6,221 nucleotides of DNA from Bacillota bacterium (GCA_023435745.1 JAEZMD010000013.1:1-6221), one strand, 5' to 3'; counted from the stretch's first letter, positions 1-6,221 are shown. Notes: generated by a model not told the origin, from the sequence alone. Translations and numbers: made by a program.

Positions 1-3000
1 ATAGACTTGATCCAGACCCTTCAAAAAGATTCTCTATCCAGATACTAGAAAACAGTTCTGGAAAACAGATATACAGAAAAGATGATATTGATAGTATTCA
101 AACTTCTTTAAATGAGTATGATTTTTCCTTTAGTGGTCTTATACCAAATACTGAGTACCGTATGGTGGTTTCAGCTAATTACTCAGTCGATAATACTTGG
201 TATTCAAAAGTTTTTGCAGACAAGTTTTTTAAGACAGATTCTCTCGGTATAACAGTGAAAAAGGATTTTGCCACTAGCGACAAATTACAGTTCAAGGTTA
301 CGCTCAAGGAGTATTCCTATCTTCATAATTTAGAGCTTATGCTTACAGGAAGTTCAATATCTATTGCACCAAAACTTGTAGAAGCAGCTACAGCAATCAC
401 ACAGCCAGATGGTACAAAGGCGTTGACTGTGACATTTGAGGGCTTAAATTCTAATACAAAGTATCAATTGGTTGCTCAAAATATTAAATTGAAATATGAT
501 GTAGATCTTGTTACTGCTCCCGATAATATTGAAGGGGAGTTTTGGACGTTGAGGAAAGCCCCACAGCTAGGAAAACCTACTGTTGTTGTAAATAAGAGAA
601 CAAGAAGCTTTGAAATGCATTTGGACTCTGTTACAGATTTAGATAATTCAATTACTAGATATAGATATGAAGTATATGAAGTAGGTACACCCGATAAGCT
701 TGTCAAGAAGCTGTATACTCCATCATATAAAGAGCCCGTAGTATTATACGTAGATGGAGTTGATATTAGAAGCGGGCAGGATTATAGAGTCAAAGTAGTT
801 GCTGAGGGGTTTGACAATGAGAAACAAACTGAATATGCAAGTGCTGTTTCTGATGTATTTAACATTGTTGGAAGTAATTACCCTACAGTTACTTTCAGAA
901 AAGATGATGTTTTGACAGCCCATGACAGAATTGTTGGATTTATTCACCTCAATACTAATGGCTCACTGATTAAGGTTGACGGTGCAAACCCACTAATTAT
1001 AGAATATCAGAATTCAAAAGGGGACATTAATTCGTATCAGATTATTGATATATCAAAATATAAGATAGTTGATACAAGTGGAACCAATACTTATGATATT
1101 CCATTTTATGAATCAGATCTCAAAGCTAATGATAACTACATAATAAATGTCTATGGAAATATTGATTTGAATGATGGTGTGGGCTATACAAAACGTAGTC
1201 TTATAGGCAGCATTGTTACTAAAACAAATACACCAAATACATTTACTGCTAATATGACTCCGGAGATTGCCAGCACAAATCCTATCGCATTCAGGTTAAA
1301 TCTAGTTGATGGGGTGGCTGGAGTATCAAGTGCATATGAAGCTAGCACTATGGAGTATGTTGAAATAAATCTCTATAATGGTGATGCAAATGCAGCAAAG
1401 ACCTCCAGGCCTGTTGCTACATATACTTTGGTGGGTACAGACGGAGAGAATTATAACAGTACTTTAGCTAATCAGCTATATAATACTGGAAATAGCACAT
1501 TAATTACGGGAACAGATTTTAAAATAAATCCTTCTGTTATTTCAGCGTCTAAGTACACTGTTGAGATCATTAGTGCAAGAGACTACACTAAATATGGAAA
1601 TGAGTTCAAAATAACAGACAATATTAAGACTTTCGATAAAAGAGCAACATTGCCTGACCTAACTCAAATTGATGTAAATAATGGGTTGACAATATTGCCT
1701 ATTACGGTAGCTAATATTTCACAATATGTTACTGATGCTACGCAGCTTCAAGCATATTCAAAATTTGACGCTGGCATAATTTTAGGCTATGAAATAAGGG
1801 CAGCACAATTTGACAACAGCTCAGATCTAACCGAAAGCTTTACGTATTATGCGTTCGATCAAGCAAGCTATTCACAGCAACCCACCGCTCAGGATTTTTA
1901 TTCTCAGAACACTCCAGTTGCTACTGTTGTCAGCCCCATTAAACAAAGTGATATGGGGGCAGTGCCTAGTGCAATATTCCTTTTTGGTAAAAACGAAGCA
2001 GCTTCGATGACTAGGGGCACAAAGTATGTGTTTACCTATAGGGCAAAGCTAAAGGAGACGAGTGATTTCTTCCCTGAAATAGTAGATCCTAAGGTGGTTA
2101 TCAGGTCAACGACTTGTGATGCTCCCTATCAAGCACCAAAGGTATATTTCTACCCTTGGACTTCTGACACACAAAGTGTTTCCTGGCGATATTACATAGA
2201 TACTCCTGACACGGCAGCTGTAGTGGGAACCTTCTACACTACTGGTGTCGGTACATTTAGCATTGAAAACAACATTCCAGCGCTGAACGCTCAGAACAGT
2301 ATCTTGAAAATAAATAGTCTTGATAGGGGTGAAAGATACTCACTAAAGCTAATGACGAGAAGCTACAGTAATGCTTTTTATGGCGGTGCTGTGGAGAACA
2401 CCTTGATTAATCAATACTTTGAGTCTACATATGTGCTCGATAAAGATACTACTTCATTGTCATTTACAATGACTGATAATCCGTTGGAAAATCGTTATCT
2501 TATCTCTGTATCTGATACAGATAATGTTAACTATGCACATATATCAAGATTGGCCGCGTTAAAAGTTAATGTATACACTAACAAAACTGATGCGCCTGTC
2601 AAGTCGATTATTATTCCGTTTGACAGCTTGGTACAAAACTTAGGTGTCGCATATCTTAAATATAGCGATATTGAAAGTCTGCTAAATCGAACACTATATT
2701 TTAGTATTTCTGCGATATATGATAATGGTGTTTCAGGTTTTGAAAGTGTAACAAATGGCTTGCAATTTGCGCTTCAAACAGTTAGTGGTACAGGAAAAGG
2801 TAATTATATTAGTATAAATTATACTGGAAATGGAATCGCTGAAGATACTACTGGCAATGCAAAAGGATCATTTTTTAAGGTTACTGGTAACAATATTCAA
2901 CCACTCAATACAACTATAGATTTTGAGAACGGAATAGTAAATACTTACCGTGATAGGTTTAGTTTTAGTGCTTCTTCTAACGGAGCCCGACTTAGTAATA

Positions 3001-4589
3001 TAAATTTGAGTCCTGTTACCACTGTTAAGAAATTAGATGAGGTTCAACTTAAAAAGACCACATACCCAGTAAATGAAGATCCGGTATTCTATAGTTTTAA
3101 TTTCAATAATATTACACCAGCAGTTAACCTTAACAGTGGAGCAGCGTATACTATTGATACAACTGTTAACTCAGCAAATATAAGGTGGACAATAGCAGGT
3201 CATGCTAGTAAAATGGCTGATTCAGCTACAATTAAGATAACACCGCCAGTGATGTATTTTGACCTTTATAAGATTGATGCTCAAAATTTTCAAACATATG
3301 TAAAAACTGTTCAGACCACAATTTCTGCAATCACCAGCAGTTATAATACTTTTATTGACGATTTACAGCCAAATACTAAGTATGGTGTAAAGCTGTATTT
3401 TTATTATAATAATCAACCGGGTGTGAAGATATATCCTATAAACTCTTATAGGCCGGAAGTTGTGCCTACTAGTAATAACATATATGTTTTTACAACAGCA
3501 GATAAGGTAATTATTACACCTAATAACCCTGCTATTACGTATGGTGCCACCAGCTATTTAGATAAGTACCTCAACTTGAGCTACGGGCTGAATTTAACTC
3601 TAGGCTTTAACATACAGTACTCAATATGCAAAAAGGTCGGACAGACATATCAAGAGGTTGTCAGCAGTTCTGAACTTTCAAGCCTTGGTGTTATAAGCAC
3701 ACCTTCAACCTATAATGTCAATATGACTAATGAAAAAATTATGCTGACTCCTGGAAGGCTAAAGTGGAACGAAAATGGCAGTACAGTTTATTTCAGTTTT
3801 AATAATGATAACTATTACATATGTATTAGGCCAGTGAGCAGAACCAATCCAAATCTTTCTCTGGGAGATTCCCAATATGTCTCACTTAAAGTGCCAGCTT
3901 TAAATACTCCTTTCTATAACATAAAGGCGGTACCTGGCAATGGGACTGTTAGCTTTAATATATCGGTAAGTGACTCTGATCGCGTTATGGTTAATGAACA
4001 TTATAAGATTAGGGTAGTTAATCAGGACGGGGGTGAAATTACTCCTGATGAATATAAGGATGTAACATACTCTACTAAGTTACCTGTAGTTGTAAATGTA
4101 GATAAACTAGGTACTACAGGTAGTGCAATTTTAAAATTATATTCAGTTTACGATGTTAAAAATACCAGATTGGCTGAAGACGGTAGTGCACTTCCCGATA
4201 TTCAGGATGTAGCTTATTCCAATCTCGATAATGCAACTAATGATTATCTAAAGGTTACCAATACAGGGTATCCTTTAGGGAACAAGGACTATGACCTAGG
4301 AACTGTTCAGATTGCCCAGAGTAGTGCGGACCTTGCAAGAATATATTTCATAAATGCAGTAAATCTTGAAAAGGTTAAATATATTCAGTATGTCATTATA
4401 AACGGACAAGGGACTAGTACAAGCTATAGTGATCCATTTAGTCCTGTTACTGCTTCTCCAACGACGCAGTATTATGAACTGGCTCATAGGTTTACTGTCA
4501 ACGGAACGTACCAAGTTCAAATAAGATTCTATGATTCGAATATGAATAAGCTTGATGACAGAATTCTAACGCTGTTCAAGAATGTTTAG
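1..4589 (+). CDS. Giant FN3-like repeat surface protein, 5' end missing
   Basis: The reading frame is open from the first complete codon (position 3) to the TAG at 4587-4589, giving 1,528 visible residues; the true start is upstream of the window. The first ATG in the frame (162) is not a credible start: it falls inside an FN3 strand signature (GLIPNTEYRMVV, 135-170) and has no Shine-Dalgarno sequence before it. The visible protein is a chain of beta-sandwich modules. The recurring 'turn + N/G-T-x-Y + alternating hydrophobic strand' signature of FN3 domains is recognisable near 135, 435, 750, 1116, 1524, 2004, 2310, 2670, 3354, 4098 and 4500, usually 100-160 codons apart. Only three cysteines are visible, and there is no catalytic motif, membrane helix, LPxTG signal or wall-binding repeat at the C-terminus. 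FN3 arrays typically act as extracellular spacers or adhesive stalks, so a surface or secreted role is inferred; ligand and function are unknown. It is a tandem paralogue of the next gene and probably shares its transcript. A phage or injection-system fibre is an alternative, but the membrane-anchored paralogue argues against it. Confidence 0.93.
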   Translation, partial: RLDPDPSKRFSIQILENSSGKQIYRKDDIDSIQTSLNEYDFSFSGLIPNTEYRMVVSANYSVDNTWYSKVFADKFFKTDSLGITVKKDFATSDKLQFKVTLKEYSYLHNLELMLTGSSISIAPKLVEAATAITQPDGTKALTVTFEGLNSNTKYQLVAQNIKLKYDVDLVTAPDNIEGEFWTLRKAPQLGKPTVVVNKRTRSFEMHLDSVTDLDNSITRYRYEVYEVGTPDKLVKKLYTPSYKEPVVLYVDGVDIRSGQDYRVKVVAEGFDNEKQTEYASAVSDVFNIVGSNYPTVTFRKDDVLTAHDRIVGFIHLNTNGSLIKVDGANPLIIEYQNSKGDINSYQIIDISKYKIVDTSGTNTYDIPFYESDLKANDNYIINVYGNIDLNDGVGYTKRSLIGSIVTKTNTPNTFTANMTPEIASTNPIAFRLNLVDGVAGVSSAYEASTMEYVEINLYNGDANAAKTSRPVATYTLVGTDGENYNSTLANQLYNTGNSTLITGTDFKINPSVISASKYTVEIISARDYTKYGNEFKITDNIKTFDKRATLPDLTQIDVNNGLTILPITVANISQYVTDATQLQAYSKFDAGIILGYEIRAAQFDNSSDLTESFTYYAFDQASYSQQPTAQDFYSQNTPVATVVSPIKQSDMGAVPSAIFLFGKNEAASMTRGTKYVFTYRAKLKETSDFFPEIVDPKVVIRSTTCDAPYQAPKVYFYPWTSDTQSVSWRYYIDTPDTAAVVGTFYTTGVGTFSIENNIPALNAQNSILKINSLDRGERYSLKLMTRSYSNAFYGGAVENTLINQYFESTYVLDKDTTSLSFTMTDNPLENRYLISVSDTDNVNYAHISRLAALKVNVYTNKTDAPVKSIIIPFDSLVQNLGVAYLKYSDIESLLNRTLYFSISAIYDNGVSGFESVTNGLQFALQTVSGTGKGNYISINYTGNGIAEDTTGNAKGSFFKVTGNNIQPLNTTIDFENGIVNTYRDRFSFSASSNGARLSNINLSPVTTVKKLDEVQLKKTTYPVNEDPVFYSFNFNNITPAVNLNSGAAYTIDTTVNSANIRWTIAGHASKMADSATIKITPPVMYFDLYKIDAQNFQTYVKTVQTTISAITSSYNTFIDDLQPNTKYGVKLYFYYNNQPGVKIYPINSYRPEVVPTSNNIYVFTTADKVIITPNNPAITYGATSYLDKYLNLSYGLNLTLGFNIQYSICKKVGQTYQEVVSSSELSSLGVISTPSTYNVNMTNEKIMLTPGRLKWNENGSTVYFSFNNDNYYICIRPVSRTNPNLSLGDSQYVSLKVPALNTPFYNIKAVPGNGTVSFNISVSDSDRVMVNEHYKIRVVNQDGGEITPDEYKDVTYSTKLPVVVNVDKLGTTGSAILKLYSVYDVKNTRLAEDGSALPDIQDVAYSNLDNATNDYLKVTNTGYPLGNKDYDLGTVQIAQSSADLARIYFINAVNLEKVKYIQYVIINGQGTSTSYSDPFSPVTASPTTQYYELAHRFTVNGTYQVQIRFYDSNMNKLDDRILTLFKNV
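135..815 (+). other. Best-defined FN3-like modules of the first gene
   Basis: Three successive modules carry the clearest FN3-type signatures: GLIPNTEYRMVV at 135-170, FEGLNSNTKYQLVAQN at 435-482, and VDGVDIRSGQDYRVKVV from 750. The conserved tyrosine followed by alternating hydrophobic residues corresponds to the F strand of FN3 domains. Spacing of about 100-105 codons fits the usual FN3 length of 85-100 residues plus linkers. The first of these aligns with the first FN3-like module of the downstream gene. Assignment is by eye; sequence divergence between modules is high, so exact borders are approximate. Confidence 0.65.
2787..3353 (+). other. Segment of the first gene without the FN3 signature
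   Basis: The interval between the signatures near 2670 and 3354 is about 680 nt, roughly twice the usual module spacing. It begins with a Gly/Asn/Thr-rich stretch (GTGKGNYISINYTGNG, then a TTGNAKGSFFKVTGNN motif, 2787-2895). A polar stretch with alternating beta-strand-like hydrophobics follows (RDRFSFSASS near 2950), then a less distinctive region up to 3353. It looks all-beta, but I could not identify an FN3 repeat in its first half. It may be a different beta-sandwich, a carbohydrate-binding-like domain, or two strongly diverged FN3 modules. Confidence 0.4.
4266..4589 (+). other. C-terminal beta-sandwich of the first gene
   Basis: The last 107 codons appear to form a terminal Ig/PKD-like beta domain. 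A tyrosine-containing strand, NGTYQVQIRFYDSN (about 4500-4541), is followed by a final strand ending RILTLFKNV at the stop. The protein ends directly on this strand. There is no LPxTG motif, hydrophobic tail, positively charged tail or wall-binding repeat. If the protein is anchored at its N-terminus like its paralogue, this domain is the distal tip. Fold assignment is by pattern only. Confidence 0.45.
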
Positions 4590-4594
4590 TTGGT

Positions 4595-4599
4595 GGAGG
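4595..4599 (+). promoter_or_regulatory. Ribosome binding site of the second gene
   Basis: GGAGG lies 7 nt before the ATG at 4607, an optimal Shine-Dalgarno arrangement. An in-frame TAA at 4601-4603 sits two codons before the ATG, so the start cannot lie further upstream. The intergenic gap is only 17 nt and has no hairpin or promoter-like boxes, so the gene is probably co-transcribed with the upstream gene and translated from its own strong site. Confidence 0.9.
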
Positions 4600-4606
4600 A
4601 TAAGTA

Positions 4607-6221
4607 ATGCGAAAACTAGATGGTAAAAGTCTTATTACATTTTATATATTTGGGGTGCTTACAGCTGCTATTATTGGTTTGATATTGTTAATGGTGGTAA
4701 AAAATGTGGAAAGTCAGCCCAAGCCATATGAGTTACAGACGGATAGCATTGTGTACGATGAAAGTAACAGAATGATAACCTTGTCAGGTCCAGCTACAGT
4801 ATCAAAAAAGTGGGACGACAACTACTATCTTAAGTTTGATGACGGTAGTGATTATTGCTTGGGTAAACAGGCTGTTGCATTTGAAAACAATTCTGGTTCC
4901 TTAAGAGCTTTTGGTGGTGGATATCAAGTGCTAGAGGACGCTAGTGTTCAGCAACTCCCCAATATGATTGAAATAACTGACCTAAATAAAAACGGTTTTT
5001 ACAAGCTTGGAGATAGAAAATACTTATTAACTGGCGATTCAATACAATCGAGTGATGGTGGACTAAAAACCAGTCGCTATGCCTATGTATTGATAGACAA
5101 GATAGGTAATGCCCAGGTGATAAATAATGAGATAAATTCAAAATCCGTTAAGCCTATTATATTATTAACATCAGATATGCAGTTTGATGTTGCACGAGAA
5201 AAACTGGACTATGCCCAAAATGCCATAAATCTTAAGTCTATCAAGGGCAGCACAAATGAGTACACCAATGATATTTACAAGTATTTGGACTCTACACAGG
5301 ACGATGAAGAACTAGCTCAAGTCAAAGAAGAAACACAGGACGTAATACACTTAGTTATTAGAGGCGGAAATGGAGGCCTAGGTGGAGTCGGTGGCTTAGG
5401 TGGTGCCGGTGGCAAAGGTGGCGATGGTGGCTTAGGTGGTGCCGGAGGTATCGGTGGAGAGGGTGGAACCGGTGGAATCGGTGGTAACGGTGGAATGGGT
5501 GGAATTGGTGGAGTAGGTGGAAGTGGAGGTAATGGAGGCAACGGCGGCAACGGCGGCAACGGCGGCAACGGTGGTAACGGCGGCAATGGTGGAAGCGGTG
5601 GAAGAGGAGGTACAGGAGGTATGGGTGGTGACGGTGCCACTAGTCTTTCACAAAATCCTTTGTTTAAATATATCAACTTGCAGGGTGTTGCTACATATGC
5701 AAATAGGATAACAATAAACTATAATGCATCTGACCCGGAAGGCGTATTTGGAGAAGTATTTGTTGAAGTTATACAGACTAACAGCTCAGCAGGTTCTCCT
5801 ATACGGAAAACCCTTGATATAAGCCGCAATAGTGTGGATATCTATGAACTGCTACCTGACACTGAGTATACTCTTAAGATAGGATACAGAAATTATGGTA
5901 AAACAGATGATGTTATTGTTGATACTGTAGTAATAAGGACTGCGGCAATATCTGCAAGCATATCGGTTAATTCCTTTTCTGTAGCAGAACAAAAACTGGA
6001 CTGTAATATTAAGCTTGATAAAGATTATGTAATAGACTCTGGTGCAAAAGCAATCCTGTTTACAGGAGATGTTACTAGCCCAACAATAATATCTACTGCA
6101 ACAATTGATATACAGAGTGCTATTTCTGATAACGGTTGGAATTATACTTTTGTAGATGTACCAACTGATAAGGTGTTAAGCATTATGTTTGGAGATGTTA
6201 AATTTGATGGTGTACAAATTG
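4607..6221 (+). CDS. Membrane-anchored surface protein with Gly-Gly-X rod and FN3-like stalk, 3' end missing
   Basis: The frame is open from ATG 4607 to the window end (538 complete codons, no stop). Residues 1-8 are short and basic (MRKLDGKS), and residues 9-31 form one strongly hydrophobic helix. No A-x-A cleavage site is evident, so this reads as an uncleaved signal anchor with the rest outside. Residues about 41-215 form an unrecognised beta-rich domain with three similar strand-turn-strand motifs (about 49-65, 91-108, 193-209). Residues about 216-250 are acidic and possibly helical. Residues 253-343 are 30 perfect Gly-Gly-X triplets plus one Gly. From about 355 an FN3-like module begins (signature LLPDTEYTLKIGY, 415-427), followed by a second beta module. 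Only two cysteines are visible (84 and one near 472). It is a tandem paralogue of the upstream gene, and by comparison the full protein may approach 1,900 residues. The likely role is a cell-surface fibre or adhesin; no family name or ligand can be given from sequence alone. Confidence 0.93.
   Translation, partial: MRKLDGKSLITFYIFGVLTAAIIGLILLMVVKNVESQPKPYELQTDSIVYDESNRMITLSGPATVSKKWDDNYYLKFDDGSDYCLGKQAVAFENNSGSLRAFGGGYQVLEDASVQQLPNMIEITDLNKNGFYKLGDRKYLLTGDSIQSSDGGLKTSRYAYVLIDKIGNAQVINNEINSKSVKPIILLTSDMQFDVAREKLDYAQNAINLKSIKGSTNEYTNDIYKYLDSTQDDEELAQVKEETQDVIHLVIRGGNGGLGGVGGLGGAGGKGGDGGLGGAGGIGGEGGTGGIGGNGGMGGIGGVGGSGGNGGNGGNGGNGGNGGNGGNGGSGGRGGTGGMGGDGATSLSQNPLFKYINLQGVATYANRITINYNASDPEGVFGEVFVEVIQTNSSAGSPIRKTLDISRNSVDIYELLPDTEYTLKIGYRNYGKTDDVIVDTVVIRTAAISASISVNSFSVAEQKLDCNIKLDKDYVIDSGAKAILFTGDVTSPTIISTATIDIQSAISDNGWNYTFVDVPTDKVLSIMFGDVKFDGVQI
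4631..4699 (+). other. Single N-terminal transmembrane segment (signal anchor)
   Basis: Residues 9-31 of the second protein are almost entirely hydrophobic (LITFYIFGVLTAAIIGLILL and on to MVV). They are preceded by R2, K3 and K7 and followed by K32. The positive N-terminal flank predicts N-in, C-out orientation by the positive-inside rule. No signal peptidase I or lipoprotein cysteine motif is seen. Confidence 0.85.
4727..5251 (+). other. Unrecognised membrane-proximal beta domain
   Basis: Residues about 41-215 follow the membrane helix. Three segments share a pattern of aromatic-acidic turn, hydrophobic strand, small residues and a second strand: VYDESNRMITLSGPATV (49-65), AFENNSGSLRAFGGGYQV (91-108) and FDVAREKLDYAQNAINL (193-209). 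This recalls the strand repeats of OstA/LptA/LptC-like beta-taco proteins, and LptC also has a single N-terminal helix. The similarity is weak, however, and the organism looks Gram-positive. No catalytic residues are evident. A scaffold or docking domain is possible. Confidence 0.4.
5363..5635 (+). repeat. 30 uninterrupted Gly-Gly-X triplets (protein-level repeat)
   Basis: The codons for residues 253-343 of the second protein read Gly-Gly-X thirty times with no break, plus one final Gly. X is mostly hydrophobic in the first 17 triplets (11 of 17 are L, V, I, M or A). In the remainder it is mainly Asn, Ser, Thr or charged. No proline or aromatic residue occurs at X, so this is not a collagen Gly-X-Y repeat. 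Gly-rich triplets of this kind are known to form polyglycine-II helices, for example in the phage S16 adhesin. Here it separates the membrane-proximal domain from the FN3-like stalk, so a rod or spacer role is inferred. Confidence 0.95.
5525..5587 (+). repeat. 9-bp tandem repeat, seven units (Gly-Gly-Asn)
   Basis: Seven consecutive 9-bp units all encode Gly-Gly-Asn. The three central units (5543-5551, 5552-5560, 5561-5569) are identical, GGCGGCAAC. The outer units (5525, 5534, 5570, 5579) differ only at third codon positions. The identical GC-rich core inside a tract that otherwise uses GGT/GGA glycine codons suggests recent slippage or unequal-recombination expansion. Because the unit is a multiple of three, copy-number change would alter rod length without a frameshift. 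Confidence 0.92.
5669..5941 (+). other. First FN3-like module after the glycine rod
   Basis: Residues about 355-445 of the second protein look like one FN3 domain. They contain a 'SDPEG' turn (375-379), a following hydrophobic strand (EVFVEVI), the hallmark LLPDTEYTLKIGY (415-427), and a closing VVIRT strand just before a linker. The module aligns with the first visible segment of the upstream gene (from about position 3 to 215), which also has a DP turn, an ENSSGKQI/TNSSAGSP loop and the PNTEY signature. This is the strongest evidence for paralogy between the two genes. Confidence 0.7.

Noticed and set aside
476..947. Two short minus-strand open frames (476-706 and 744-947)
   Set aside because: Antisense to conserved FN3-like modules, short, and with no family resemblance.
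4296..4520. Short minus-strand open frame near the end of the first gene
   Set aside because: Antisense shadow of the C-terminal beta domain, with no supporting motif.
162..4589. ATG at 162 as the start of the first gene
   Set aside because: The frame is open to the window edge, the residues before it complete an FN3 module, and no Shine-Dalgarno sequence precedes it.
4590..4606. Terminator or promoter between the two genes
   Set aside because: The gap is 17 nt and contains only the ribosome binding site; there is no inverted repeat, T-run or -10/-35 pair.
4941..5141. Short minus-strand open frame rich in His and Ser
   Set aside because: Antisense to the membrane-proximal domain of the second gene; no recognisable protein features.
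5525..5587. CRISPR or other non-coding repeat array
   Set aside because: The units are 9 bp, directly adjacent with no spacers, and keep the reading frame; they are coding repeats.
5363..5635. Collagen-like (Gly-X-Y) protein
   Set aside because: The repeat is Gly-Gly-X with no proline in the tract, so a collagen triple helix is not supported.
5317..5676. Minus-strand open frame encoding a Pro-Pro-X repeat protein, superficially like a proline-rich wall protein
   Set aside because: It is the exact reverse complement of the Gly-Gly-X codons (GGN reads as NCC, proline). No start context was identified, and it lies wholly inside the well-supported plus-strand gene.
5517..5711. Plus-strand frame with Ala-Thr-rich repeats inside the glycine tract
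   Set aside because: A frame-shifted reading of the same 9-bp and GGX repeats; no ribosome binding site identified, and the repeat explains its openness.

Overview
The window holds two very long, co-directional (+ strand) protein-coding genes and almost nothing else; both run off the window. The AT-rich base composition, the strong GGAGG ribosome binding site and the wall-type protein architecture suggest a low-GC Gram-positive bacterium, most likely a clostridium-like Firmicute. That is inference: no rRNA or housekeeping gene is present to fix the taxonomy.

Layout. Positions 1-4589 are the 3' part of a giant gene whose start lies upstream. Its visible 1,528 residues are a chain of fibronectin-type-III-like or Ig-like beta-sandwich modules with almost no cysteine. 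After a 17-nt gap containing a clear ribosome binding site, a second gene starts at 4607 and is still open at 6221 (538 codons visible). In order it encodes a short basic N-terminus, one membrane-spanning helix (residues about 9-31), an unrecognised beta-rich domain (about 41-215), a short possibly helical neck (about 216-250), 30 unbroken Gly-Gly-X triplets (253-343) and the beginning of an FN3-like chain (from about 355).

The two genes are tandem paralogues. The FN3-like region of the second gene lines up with the first residues visible in the first gene, from a Asp-Pro motif through the 'PNTEY'/'PDTEY' signature into the next module. If they are collinear, the first gene should begin about 1.1 kb upstream of the window and may carry its own membrane helix, head domain and perhaps a glycine tract, and the second gene should reach roughly 1,900 codons.

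Working model (inference): an operon of membrane-anchored, outward-projecting surface fibres. Each would have an N-terminal signal anchor in the membrane, a membrane-proximal domain, a polyglycine rod to cross the wall, and a long FN3-like stalk ending in a free C-terminus. No enzyme motif, RNA gene, mobile element, CRISPR array, terminator or promoter was found. The Gly-Gly-X rod with its recently expanded 9-bp core, and the unidentified head domain, are the points most worth pursuing.
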